Source of the DNA: Krasilnikovozyma curviuscula
Lineage: Eukaryota; Basidiomycota; Tremellomycetes; Cystofilobasidiales; Mrakiaceae
Assembly: GCA_014825775.1 (NCBI GenBank)
Contig: MVAQ01000235.1
Location: 1-33,039, forward strand
Reading direction: 5' to 3'
DNA: 33,039 nucleotides
In this document: positions 1 through 11,262 of the stretch, in pieces
Position numbering within the stretch: the first letter of the stretch is position 1
Layout: each line of letters begins with the position of its first letter
Notes under the pieces: generated by a model
The model's input: the letters and a program-made list of their open reading frames with translations, nothing else
Told to the model about the DNA's origin: nothing
The model's database searches: none
Position numbers and translations under genes: made by a program

Positions 1-60
1 GAAGGACTACGACTGAAGACCTACAGATACGGCACCAATGCCATCTACTGGAACGGATAG
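1..60 (+). CDS. Possible C-terminal fragment of a plus-strand gene
   Basis: Reading from base 1 the first frame is open for 19 codons and ends with TAG at 58-60; the last residues read KTYRYGTNAIYWNG. The aromatic, glycine-containing end looks protein-like, but a 19-codon open frame is common by chance, so this is a tentative call. The rest of the gene would lie to the left of the window. I do not recognise a family. Confidence 0.3.
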   Translation, partial: EGLRLKTYRYGTNAIYWNG

Positions 61-158
61 ACATCCAGCTCGGTATCACTAATGATGCTCTTGTGAGGAA
101 AGCAAAAACGGCAGCTCATTTGTCAACCTACTCGACTATAAAACCCTGCAACCCCGAT

Positions 159-1124
159 TCAGCGATTCAGCGACGGCTGGCTCCCTCTCCTCTTCGCCAA
201 GGCCGCCAACAGTCCTGGAGGAACAGGTGCTTGATCAGCGATCAGAGAAGCCCTACGTGCCATAGGAAGATTGGAAATGACGGTCGGCCTTCTTGAAGGT
301 ATGTTCTCCTGTTGGGGCGATGCCGCTTGGTTGATAGAGGACGCGGATGATTTACGGGGTGGGTAGTGCGGGATTACCGATAGTGGCATGGTTGGACTGG
401 ACAGAACATATGGTGGGAAAGATGCTAGAGCGTTAGGAAGGGGGGGCCTTTGTGTCTGTGATGCGAGGTGAATTGAGTACGAAGAACGTGGCAGCGCAGG
501 TCGTTGCTCGATGATTGGCCGGTGGTGAGGAAGTGGGGAGGAGAAGTTGTGGAATGTGGTAGAAGGCGACGCTGAAGGTAATTGCAACAGTTCCAGGGAC
601 TTTTGTGGAGGTGGAAGCTCAGAATGACTGTGGAAAGGCGATAACAGGTCATCTGTGCTTCCAGGTTGAGTCGGGTACTCGAAGAAAGCACCATGCTCTA
701 TAGTAGGTGTTGAAACTGGGTCCTCTACATCTGTTGGAGGGGTGAGGAGGTTGGACGAAAAAAGATAACTTGGCAAGTTGTGCAGCTGCGCTTGAGTCCC
801 CTCTTTTCTGGTGTTCGGTGGTTTCGATGCAAATCGAAACGCCCCTAGACTCTTGGAGATATCGTCTGTTAATTCATCTGAAGTGGATGAAACAGAGTCG
901 AAGGTTGTTTTTTGTGTTCGATCTGTGGGGCCAAAATTGTCTCCTTCTCCTTCGTCGCGGAGAATATCGACAGCACCAAAATCGTCGCGGTCTTCTGGCG
1001 TGGAGGATGAGCTAGATAGGCAGGGCGACAAGGGGGGTGCTGGGGGTACCAACTGAGGGTGGGAGAGAGGCCCAATGGCGTCTTCCACGTCAGTAGAAGC
1101 TTCAATATGACACGGCAGCGACAT
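159..1124 (-). CDS. Ser/Pro-rich low-complexity protein of unknown function
   Basis: A single uninterrupted coding exon of 321 codons starts at the ATG at 1124 and ends with TGA at 159. The protein is dominated by Ser, Pro and Thr, with acidic patches near residues 45-60 and a basic C-terminal part holding RRASLI and AKRRGS motifs that resemble basophilic kinase sites (RRxS). No catalytic domain, membrane segment or zinc site is visible, so it is probably mostly disordered, as many fungal regulators are. An acceptor (ttacag) lies 14 nt upstream of the ATG and a gtgagt donor lies near 1215, which suggests a 5'UTR intron of about 75 nt; the frame upstream of that donor soon meets a stop. The 3' end lies about 100 nt from the possible gene at the left edge, facing it. 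Coding is likely because of the long open frame; function is unknown. Confidence 0.65.
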   Translation of the reverse strand: MSLPCHIEASTDVEDAIGPLSHPQLVPPAPPLSPCLSSSSSTPEDRDDFGAVDILRDEGEGDNFGPTDRTQKTTFDSVSSTSDELTDDISKSLGAFRFASKPPNTRKEGTQAQLHNLPSYLFSSNLLTPPTDVEDPVSTPTIEHGAFFEYPTQPGSTDDLLSPFHSHSELPPPQKSLELLQLPSASPSTTFHNFSSPLPHHRPIIEQRPALPRSSYSIHLASQTQRPPLPNALASFPPYVLSSPTMPLSVIPHYPPRKSSASSINQAASPQQENIPSRRPTVISNLPMARRASLIADQAPVPPGLLAALAKRRGSQPSLNR

Positions 1125-1668
1125 GGAGCAGATCGAAGCTGTAATTGAACAGTACAGGATGTCAATCTAGTACGTACTACTGCCTAGGCAATATTATGCG
1201 CATAGAGAGAGACTCACAACCCTTTGTCCCTTCAATCCCTACTTTCACCTTTCAGCACCACTCGACTGACCCAAAAGCCGACGTGTTGGTGCGAAAACTT
1301 GAACCAAGCTAGTGTCTTCTCCCTCAGAAATCTGATGGGTTAGACCTAGTGGTTGAAGCCAACGCTTCAATCTAAGAGTTCGGTTGAGTTTCTGTGTGCC
1401 TTTGGAGGTTGGGAAGAGGAATTTCATCGTGATGTGTTTCACAGAAGATGGGCCACCTTCTACAAAAAATCGTCCATCGATCACACAGGTCTGTCTCATG
1501 AAATGCTTCCATCGTTTTGGAGTGGGAATACATTTTCACTTTTAAACAAAGTTTTCTCAATGGACGATGACTGGTGATACAGTGACAATTGAACGTCTCA
1601 GCACTGGAACGATATCATAAATATCACGTGCTCGAGAGGCGTGGCACCGCAGAGCAAAGCTCACAAAC
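1125..1668 (-). other. Gap between unknown gene and ROK1, with an 84-codon ORF
   Basis: This stretch should contain the promoter and 5'UTR of the Ser/Pro-rich gene and the 3'UTR of ROK1. On the minus strand an ATG at 1499 opens an 84-codon frame ending with TGA at 1245. It starts MRQTCVIDGRFF and has a basic middle (LNRTLRLKRW). It cannot be spliced in phase to the ATG at 1124 with the sites I see, so it is either an upstream ORF in the leader, a tiny separate gene, or chance. Confidence 0.25.
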
Positions 1669-3775
1669 CTACTCTTCTGCTCCGTTCGAGCTTTTACCAC
1701 TGTCTTCTTGAGCAACTTCCAACATCTTCTGCTTCCTTCGCTTACTCGCCTCAACCATCTCCCTCTTCTTCGTGCTCGCCTGTCTACCCAATCCCGTACC
1801 TCCAACAGTCCTGACGTCCTTCCTGTCGACTGCACTCTTTGCGACATTTCTTCTCTGCTTCTTGGAAGGCTTCTTCAGTGAAAGGATCCAATCCGGAACT
1901 TCGCAACCAGAGGACTTCATCACGTTTGCGACACTGTAATTGCAGAGAACAGACGTCAAGGCGTCGAGTCATGCAAAAATGTAAACATGCGAGCAAAACG
2001 TACATTTTGAGATACGGTGCATCATCGGTGGTGAAGTACGTGATGGCTTCACCTTCTCGGCCAGCTCGACCTGTTCGACCTGTGGATACAGAAAGAAGTG
2101 TAATGTGGTCAGCTCCAGTTTACACCACAGGAAATCTCCTTGATAGCGGGGAAATAGAGGAAAGAATCAGCATACCTATTCGGTGAACGTAGCTCTGGAC
2201 AGTTTGTGGGAAATCATAGTTCACTACTAGGTTTACACCCCGGAAGTCCATTCCTCTAGCCATCAACTCGGTGGTAATGAGCACCCAGACTTTTCCTTCA
2301 CGGAATCCTTGAACCACTTTGTCCCTCTGATCGGCAGTTCGTTCAGAATGGATGACATCGACATTAATTCCATCGTAGATCAACTCTTGGAACAAATCGT
2401 TGGCTCGTGTTATGCTCTGAACAAAGATCAGGCATGGTGGTTTCATTAACCCTGATTTGATCAAGTTTCGCAGCGCAAGAAGTTTTCCTGTCTCTGTACC
2501 TGCGAACTCGAGCTTTTGATTGATGAGAGCAGTAGCAGCATCCCTGAAAGCGATAGGCCAAACAACTAAGTGAGGAATTCAGAACCATTAGAATTGAGAA
2601 ACTGACTTGATACCAACAACCACTCGAACACCATCCTTCAAAATCCCTTTTCCTATTTCTTCAAGAGAACTGGGTAGAGTTGCAGTAAAGAGGGCTTTAC
2701 GAAGGTTTGGGTTGGTGCAGGCAGTGAGGATTTCATCAACTTGAGGAAGGAAAGTATCGTCTAAGAGACGATCAGCCTCGTCGACTATGATGTATTGTGT
2801 ACTGAAACAAGTTGCTTATAAGTGAGCAGAAACGGGGCGAACGCAAGTAGAATGTGCTGCTTACTTCGCCAATGAGAGGTCAGTAGAGGTCAAAGCGTTG
2901 CACAGGCGGTTGGGAGTAGCGATCAAGATGTCTAGTAGTACACAGATCAGCAATCAGTGTGACACAACAATCTTCGAAACCGATTACTCACCAACTCCAT
3001 CAACGACGCTTCCTTCTGTAGCTTTGCTCAAAACAACCACTCGCCATTTCCTTCCCTGCGTCAACTTCGCAGCCTCGTTTTGAATCTGCATGGCCAACTC
3101 CCTCGTAGGACTCAAGATGATAGCTCTTGGACCCTTTTTCTCTCCACCAGCCTTCTCCCCAGCTTCCTCTTTGAGTGATTTGGCCGGCACCTTCAAAAGT
3201 GTCAACAAAGGCAACAGATACGCAATGGTCTTCCCACTTCCAGTTGGTGCGACCGTCATCAAGTCTCTGTTGGCCATAAAGACTGCTCCTGCTGCCTTTC
3301 CAACTTCTGATAGATCTCCTACGCCCATTAGAGAGAGGTTCTTGATGAGGTGAGCTGAAGGTGAGTATGAGGTTATAAATTCCTTGAGGGACTCGAATGG
3401 CGTCGGTGGTGATCGTCCAGTCAGAGCTGTTCTATTAGTAGCTGTAGGCACTGAACGCATAGCAACTGTGAACGAGAAAAGGAATATTAGGATAGGGTGT
3501 AGCTCAATGGTCATCGAGAAGCTCAAGTCACCTTTGAATTCCGGTTCTTCTCTCTTCCTCTTCTTTTTACCTTCACTCGACGAGGCTCCAACATTGAAGA
3601 AATCTAAACCTGATGGGAGAGCTTCGGTTGGTCTAGCATCCTCTCCATCTGCTTCTTCATCCAGGTGTGCGGTCGAGGTCGAAGCCACAGGTTGCTGCTT
3701 GAACAATTGCTGGGTTTTGTCTCCTTTGGAATTCTTGAAACGAGCACCTTGAGTCAGAAGTCTGAAGGCGTCCAT
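1669..3775 (-). CDS. ROK1: DEAD-box ATP-dependent RNA helicase, ROK1/DDX52 type
   Basis: ROK1/DDX52 helicases are nucleolar and act in early 18S rRNA processing within the small-subunit processome. The start chosen is the ATG at 3775 ([13 protein letters not shown]), the characteristic family N-terminus; an in-frame upstream Met-like codon is less likely. Exon order gives a charged leader with a [12 protein letters not shown] stretch, then Walker A (APTGSGKT), motif Ia (PTRELA), DEAD box (VDEADRLLD), motif III as TAT (FTATLP), the helicase C half ([29 protein letters not shown]) and HRIG joined to RTGRAGREG across an intron. The tail has the DDX52-like stretch [14 protein letters not shown] and ends in a Lys-rich segment. 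There are at least six short introns. Odd point: the Q-motif position, normally PTPIQ, reads LSEVG, so the glutamine is absent. The family call is secure. Confidence 0.93.
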
Positions 3776-4184
3776 CTTGTTGACTAACAAAAAGCTATGG
3801 AGATTGGCCTGCAAGAAGAGCGTGCAAGTTTGGAGACAAAACCAGAAACGTCCTCTTGAAATTTTGGATGCACAGACTCGGTCGCTATTTTATTTCACAG
3901 TTTTTCTCCATTCTTTCAGAAGACTATAAAAGAAGATAGAAGCTTTGCAATCTATTGACTTTCTGCTGTTTAGGTAACAAAAACCCAGCTTGCAGGAGCG
4001 CCACTCGCAGAAACCTCTGATTTGAAACGCTTGGCTACTCTGATGACCTTAAATGGCATGAGCCTTAAACAACAGGTGAAGAAAAGCATTAAAGCGATGT
4101 CTCGAGGTGTCTTGCTAATGGGAGCCTTCCACAGACAACTAGAATATATGTATTCGCTATACTGTCATTGTATCATTCAAGAAT
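3776..4184. other. Intergenic: ROK1 promoter and SDH4 3' region
   Basis: This gap separates the ROK1 start from the SDH4 stop; both genes read leftward. A short plus-strand frame begins at 4022 but it overlaps the SDH4 terminal exon and has no protein-like features. The stretch just before ROK1 (3840-3960) is T/A-rich. I see no RNA gene or repeat. Confidence 0.5.
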
Positions 4185-5074
4185 TTACTGAACCCAAACC
4201 TTCTTGATGAGAGCGGTCAAACCTTGAGTAGGCATTAGAGAAAAGGAATTGTGAGCTGGTGTTACCTCTGCAATCTGAAGGGAAGAGACTGACCAATGTC
4301 GTTTGTGTTGAACTCGTAAAGACCGTACGCAGCGGCGAGGGTTGCAGCTCTAGTACCCCAGATAGCTATTTGACCAAGAACTGGGAATTTACGTGGGTGG
4401 AGGTAGTCTTGGAAACAGGCGTCGAATCCGATGTGGGAGTGAAGAACGAGCGCTCCAGCAAAGAGGGCGTCGAGGATAGGTGACGCAGTGGATGAGACGG
4501 CGAGGGTGGAGACGCTATTGCGTACATTCAGGTAGTTAGAAAGTAGTGAGTGATCGGTAAAACATTCTTGCCGGGTGCTAACTGAACGAAGAGAAGTGGA
4601 ACATACGTGATTGGGACCAAGGCGACGGACAACAATCTTTCGAAAGCCCAATGAGTTGAACCGTGGGATGGAGCTGGAGCTGGGTAAGTCGTTGCATCGT
4701 TAACAGTTCCAGTAAGAACTGGTCCACCTGGAATGTACTTGTTGACATCAGCAGTCGAAGCAGCAGCCCTTGCAGCAGCTATCACCACCCAAATCCGACG
4801 TAGAACCAGAAGCCCAGCAGAGACCCAAACGGAGAGAGAGAGAATTAGATTAAAAAGAGTCAACAAGTCCAAGTCGATGTACGAGAGCAGGTAGCAACAC
4901 AGAATGAGATAAGAAAAGGGAAAGAGATTAGCTACTGCGTCCAATCCGCCTACGAGCCAATGGAAATTCAAACCAGCTGCATCAAGACGTACAGGTGTGG
5001 ACTCTGGCAGCTCTGAAAACAGCTGGCTTGGTAGCAGCAGCAAGCTTGAGGGAAGAGACAGCACGGAGAGACAT
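4185..5074 (-). CDS. SDH4: Succinate dehydrogenase membrane anchor subunit (CybS)
   Basis: This is the small membrane anchor of complex II in the mitochondrial inner membrane, which with SDH3 holds heme b and the ubiquinone site. Four exons splice in phase: 5074-4993, 4778-4607, 4514-4294 and 4222-4185, giving 170 residues. Residues 1-28 (MSLRAVSSLKLAAATKPAVF...) are basic and hydroxylated, a typical mitochondrial presequence. The diagnostic heme/quinone region is present: LHSHIGFD followed by QDYLHPRK (the HSHxG...DY pattern). The C-terminus GLTALIKKVW is a family hallmark and is restored only if the last intron uses the donor at 4293 (gtcagt) and a CAAG acceptor at 4223; another donor at 4265 would give an unrelated tail. 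The first intron is long for this genome (214 nt). A CCAAT box lies on the plus strand at about 5116. Confidence 0.93.
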
Positions 5075-5637
5075 TTCTGAGGATGTTGACTGGGTGAGGT
5101 GAGTGAGAGAGGGGACCAATGGGATGAGAGAAATTCCGCCTCGTCCTTTTTTTCGTGTGTACACCGTGATTTTACTTTCGCAGGTCTGTTGCGCTTCGTG
5201 ATTATATTACTGTATTTGAACAGAGTACGGTTGGAAGAATGTCTCTTGCTGTGCTATATCAGTACAAAGCAACTTGTTTGTGTGGCGATTGTGATCCTTC
5301 TTCACTCAGTGCTGCTACTTCCCATCGCAACGATTTTTCGACTTGCAGGCTTATCGTAAGAGTTTACTGTTCTGATATATGATGTGAGCGAAGAAAGGTA
5401 GCAACGAAAGTCAATCGTTCTCTCACAAACTTGCGACATCAAACACGCATAATCTCTTCAACGGCTATTTCAGATCTCTACATTTCTAAACACAAAAAAC
5501 GAAAACAAGAATCCTCCACCATCTTCACTAATCCAAGCACCTCCCAACTCCCTTCAGGTGACATCAGGAAAGGTAAAGCGCGGTATAGCTTCAAGGAGTG
5601 AGTGTGGTTTCTATCTTCATCGTGATTCAGAAAATGT
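5075..5637. other. Intergenic: SDH4 promoter and RPL10 3'UTR
   Basis: Both flanking genes read leftward, so this gap must serve as the SDH4 upstream region and the RPL10 3' region. The first 60 bases upstream of SDH4 contain a CCAAT pentamer at about 5116 and a T-run near 5148. A plus-strand frame at 5099-5359 is hydrophobic but lacks any recognisable pattern. Nothing else is apparent. Confidence 0.5.
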
Positions 5638-6880
<1,243 letters not shown>

Positions 6881-8607
6881 CTTGATGGGTTGATTGGGTG
6901 GTGGTGGTGGTTGAAAGCGCTTGGTAAGGCGAATTTCGCTGTACAGCTGCCGCAAAAATTTCCCACGGGTTGACTTTTGCTTTTTTCAAATTTCATTTTT
7001 TTCCCTTTCGTCAACTTTTTCCTCGGCGGAACCGCTGGGTGCCTCGTCGACATTGACTCGCATGCCGTCTATTCAATGGACTTCCGGGGAAGTGTTTGGG
7101 GAGGGAGATGGATACAATACAATATCAGGTTCACAAACCCGCAGATGTGGCGAACCTGTTTTGCGCCAGTTGAGATGGGAGAACCAGCGCTGTTTTTCAT
7201 TTTTTATTTTTTTTTTATTTTAGAACAAAGGTGTTGGGTGCTGTCGAATAAGATCTTCAATTGGATATAAGGCACAGGAAAAGAGTAGTTCTTGTTCTTC
7301 AGTGCGATACATATAATCCATCTCATCGTCTGGCGGCGCTTTGACTGGCACCATCGCAGTCCTCTTAAAACCAACACCTTGGAACCGGACAAGAAGGACC
7401 ACAAGAAACAAATTGAAAGAAAAAGGTATAATATCTATCGGTATGGAGAAGCAGATGCATTGACTGTTGCAGCATCTGCTGTGCAGTCAAGACCTGCCTA
7501 GCGACGATTCTGCTACCCTCATCTCCGACTCTTCTGGGCTGAATGAGTTAATGAAGAAGAAAAAGCTGTGTTGATTTTATGTCCTCAAGCAATGCAAACG
7601 CGGTGGAAGAAGATCCATCCGCAATAACAGGGTGTGTCTGTCTGTTCAGCCCACTGTGTACCGGACTGTTGGCTCTTTTCTTACGATTTGTTGAATCCCT
7701 CGGCAAGAAAGGAAGACTGCATGTAGTTCTTTGGGGAACTCAAACGCTAGCAACGCTTCCGACTCGATCCCAATCGAGGAACTGAGCTAGTCGCCCCACT
7801 GGCAGACGCGGTCCAACTCTGAGTTTATTAAAGACACCAATTGCATTAACGTTGCGCTGGCCACCACCTGGCTTTCGATCCTTGTGTGTACTATGGCCTT
7901 CCACGACCGAAACGTGCTTCCACCGTCCCCAATACAGACGAAGCAAGCGCCTGATCATGTTTCACGCTCTTATCTCTGCAGCGAGAGTGGGGTCATTTCC
8001 TGAGGCGTTCCCGTCCAGGTGATTGCCCCGTGTCCCTGCTGGGAAGTGTGTTGCTGTGTACAGGGGCAGCTCCCCTTGGAAGCACCGACGCTTGTTTGGA
8101 AGAAGCAGTGTTGCGGAGGGCGTGTCCGGGCTCGACGGGCACCGCAACCAGAATCAAAACGCACGGACTCGATCTGCGCCAGATCTCAGAACGCTAAATG
8201 ACGTCTCGCTGTGTTTACATGGGTCTCTGCAAGAGGGAATCACGTGATGCTGCATGTTGGGGGAGCTGGATGCTGAATGGGAAAACTCTGCTGGGGCGAA
8301 GGTTTACGTTCCTGCCTGTGTTGTTCATCTGTGGCGAGCTGAAACAACCTCCTCAGCGCCCACCAGCGGGCAGCGCGCAGGCCAAGGAAGGAAGCAGATT
8401 GGGCACGCCCTCAACTTTGCCTCGGGGTCACAGCCATCTCTCTCACCTGCTTCCTTTTAATAAAAAAAAGTATAAATTCGTAGCGACGCTGCGACTTTAG
8501 GTTTGATCCCAACCACACTTCCATCTCAAACTCCCAACCCACACTCTCACTTGCTCTCCAGCTCCAAACACAATAAACAAGCTCTCTAACAGACAATCAA
8601 TCAATCA
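6881..8607. other. Long divergent intergenic region between RPL10 and MARVEL gene 1
   Basis: This 1.7-kb gap holds the promoters of two divergent genes. It has T-rich tracts (about 6978-7015 and 7195-7220), which suit a ribosomal protein promoter. On the minus strand a frame ending with TAA near 7220 reads VPVKAPPDDEMDYMYRTEEQ..., and looks somewhat protein-like, but I could not find a start or an upstream exon in phase. Another ATG frame at 7958-7740 (minus, MIRRLLRLYWGRWK...) has 72 codons and no known pattern. These may be a small split gene or chance; I call no gene here. Confidence 0.3.
8471..8478 (+). promoter_or_regulatory. TATA-like element upstream of MARVEL gene 1
   Basis: The sequence TATAAATT follows an A-run and lies 137 nt before the ATG at 8608. 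The paralogue downstream has a TATA element at a very similar distance (152 nt), which supports a shared promoter layout. The leader ends with a short TCAA/AATC tandem (about 8595-8609) running into the ATG. Confidence 0.5.
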
Positions 8608-9671
8608 ATGGCTTTGGGTAGCATTTTAGCCCGCGTTCGATTCATCCTCTATGTCGTCCTGATCCTCTTCTCCATCGTCGAGCTTGGTCTCAGCGCACAC
8701 GCTGCCAGCGCTGTAAGTTAGGCCCTGCCACTGCATCATCCACAGTGTCTGAAAATTCTTTTATGTATTCCCGTTTTAGATCGGTGGTGGATCTTACGCC
8801 TATGCTGCTTTCGTCGGCGCATTCACTTTCATCCTCATCACCGGCTGGCTCGTCCTCAACAGAATGGGAACTTTCGCTGCCAACAGGCACATCTTCGTCT
8901 CCATAATCGTTGAGCTGGGAATGCTTGCCTTCCTCTGGATTCTTTGGGTTGGTGAGTCATCTGAGGTCCCTTTGCGCCAATTGTGTATCCAAGACTGATT
9001 GATCTCGTGCCTATTTGTTTCACCTTCATCTCTCCCGCACTTTCTCTCACAGCTGCTGCTGGATCAACCACCGGTCTCTCTAACTTTGCTGTCTGCGGTG
9101 ATATTGGCTTCTATGCTGGGTATGGTGGATATTACTACAACAGCAGTGAGCAAAGTTTTGAAATTAATGAAAAAAACTTAAAAAAGAAAACACCGCCCCT
9201 GACACTTCCTTTTCGACTAGGCTTGGCATCCAGTCTCAAACGAGCTTGCAATGAGGGTAATACAAACATTCCATTCTTTTCTTCCCTTTCATCACCTTGC
9301 TGGGAGGTAATCAATCCACTTACTGACACCTTATCTTGTTGTTGCCTGCGCAGGTCGTGCTCAACTTGCTTTCGCATGGTTGTCCTGGCTCATCGTCTTC
9401 TTCCAGCTCGCTTCTTTGCTTGCACTCAGCTTGATGGAGGCCGTTGGATCCAAGAGAAACAACCAAGTGAGTCCCTTAGCGGCTGATCCCGCTAATCAAC
9501 GCGCACGTAAACTCGTTCCTGATTCCATCTCTTTTTTCTTTTTTCTTCTTCCAGATTTGGACATCCAACTCTGCTACTCATCCATGGGACGCTCCTGCCC
9601 CTGTTGGCGGAATCCAACATCAACAAGCTGTCGGCCAGCCTCAGATGAATGAAGCCAAGCCACAAGTCTGA
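8608..9671 (+). CDS. MARVEL-like four-helix membrane protein, copy 1
   Basis: Six exons splice in phase (8608-8712, 8780-8951, 9053-9145, 9221-9256, 9354-9466, 9555-9671), giving 211 residues. Four hydrophobic helices are visible: about residues 12-34 (FILYVVLILFSIVELGLSAH), 41-62, 72-95 (FVSIIVELGMLAFLWILWV) and 142-165. The VELGLSAHAAS pattern at the end of helix 1 is characteristic of fungal MARVEL-domain proteins. Between helices 3 and 4 is an extracytoplasmic loop with two conserved cysteines (AVCGD and RACNEGRA), probably a disulfide. The C-terminal tail is polar (IWTSNSATHPWDAPAP...). MARVEL proteins sit at membrane apposition or secretory-pathway sites; the exact role is unknown. Its closest relative is the next gene. 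Confidence 0.87.
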
Positions 9672-10720
9672 GAGCTTGGCTCTCCTTTTCTATTCTAGTA
9701 CTATTACTGGACCTGTAGCGTAACTGTTACCGTCTCTTCTCGTTCTCTTATTTTGGTAGCTGTGTGTATCCTCTTGAACTACTGTACTCATCTTCGAGGA
9801 CAATCACCTCAAGTGTTGTGCATTGACATTTCTCTTACTCGTATGTATACTCCTAATGGTTTGAAGGTTTAATTGTTTGGAAAGGCATGTTTAAACTGCA
9901 AGTGTCCAATAAGAGCCCTGAATTCAATGTCTTCAATGTCGCGAGGGCGATTTTGCCCTTGACAACCCAGTAGCTGTCAAAATCAAAACACGATCTCGGC
10001 AACTGTGTGCCTTCCAGTCGTAATCTTTTCTCCTTTGAAACCTCTACTATGATCTTCTGAACAATAATAACTTCCTTCTGCCTTGTCACTTGGGGGAGGA
10101 GCCCTTACCAAACAATCGTGAAAGGAAACTGGTTGTGTTTCGAGGCAGTGCACATCAGATCGGAAGCGGCGGTGTTCACAAGTTTAGATCGACTTGGTCA
10201 GTCCTCCAATTTCCTTGAGAGATACGTCTATATTTTCTCCTGGATATGGATGGAGAGAGTGAGAACCTAATTCCAAGAATTTACCAAAGATTCTTAAGTT
10301 GAGCAAATGGACGCCATGAACTTTCAGTCGCGCTCCTGATCTTGCTTCCCTTAATGTTAAGAATGTTGACAAGCTATTTCTAAAGAGAGCCCCTAGCTTT
10401 CTTAACGGTCTCCTGGTTTCAACCCTTGAAGAGGTTGACCGGTACGCCAGCCAGCCCATCATCGAGTCATAACTGCTGCACTGGCGAAAGGAATTAGCCG
10501 ATGAATCCTGGCGAAACCCTACTACTCCGAGGCGGTTCAGTGTTCTTCTGGCGCTTGAAGTTAAGAACTCTCTTCGCAGCGCTTGCCGAAGCAGTAGCCG
10601 GCGGTGATGTGATGGGAAAGAGTGCAAGAAACGTGGACGGTTTTCCCTGTCAGGTGGACGGCGCCGTTTGATCAAGAACCTGCTACCCCGTATCATTCTC
10701 CTCCTGTATCGATCAAACAG

Positions 10721-10766
10721 CTCCTTTCTTTCTCTTTCTCTCTCTATCTCTCTTTCTGTGTGTGTT
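10721..10766 (+). repeat. CT-rich simple sequence tract
   Basis: The plus strand carries an almost pure pyrimidine tract of CT and CTTT units, ending in a short TG run (10757-10764). In translation it gives the repetitive Glu-Arg start of a minus-strand frame, which is a reason to distrust that N-terminus. Such tracts are common in fungal promoters. Confidence 0.7.
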
Positions 10767-11110
10767 GGACTTAACACAGACAGGGGCTAGGGACAGTTCG
10801 AAGCTGGGCTTTTTTCCCTTGCCGCGGACGTGTTTCACCTCTGATCTGCATGACCAACAGCTAATGAGAAAAAAAGGTTTCTTTCGCGCTGTGCCGTTGC
10901 GAGCACACGGATCAAACTAGTGCAAGTACACGTACTAAACTAGCACGATGCAGGTCCAGAAGGCGAATAGCAGCTCAGGGGTGAGGGCTGCGACGGCTGC
11001 AGCAACTGCGACGGAAAGCATCAGGAGCCAAACCGATCTGCCGATCCTTCTTGTCTCTCTTTATCCTCCTTTCTCCTATTGGCTTGCTCGATTTCTTCGA
11101 GAAAGTAGGA

Positions 11111-11118
11111 TATAAAAA
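11111..11118 (+). promoter_or_regulatory. TATA element upstream of MARVEL gene 2
   Basis: TATAAAAA lies 152 nt before the ATG at 11263. Distance and form parallel the element before copy 1, and the intervening leader is CT/CA-rich in both. Confidence 0.5.
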
Positions 11119-11262
11119 TTTAGTGTTAACCCATTGAAAGGCATTTACTCTTCATCCCCATCCGCATCTCCCTCCGTCGACAATCTTGTCGAGTTCCTGT
11201 CTGACTCTGCGCTCCCGTTGTTCACTGTCATCTCAGTCGCATCTATCTTATCAATAGCCAAA

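Larger units (their letters stand above)
9672..11262. other. Gap between the two MARVEL genes, with a minus-strand ORF
   Basis: This 1.6-kb gap contains the 3'UTR of copy 1 and the promoter of copy 2. A minus-strand frame with ATG at 10696 runs 170 codons to a stop at 10184. It is Arg/Leu/Ser-rich with a basic N-terminus (MIRGSRFLIKRRR), which could suggest a mitochondrial presequence, but I recognise no family. A second minus-strand frame (10089-9853) could be a downstream exon. Compositional chance cannot be excluded. Confidence 0.25.

Noticed and set aside
4222..4265. Alternative last donor of SDH4 at 4265, which would extend the exon to LPFRLQR.
   Set aside because: It yields an unrelated C-terminus; the donor at 4293 restores the conserved GLTALIKKVW ending.
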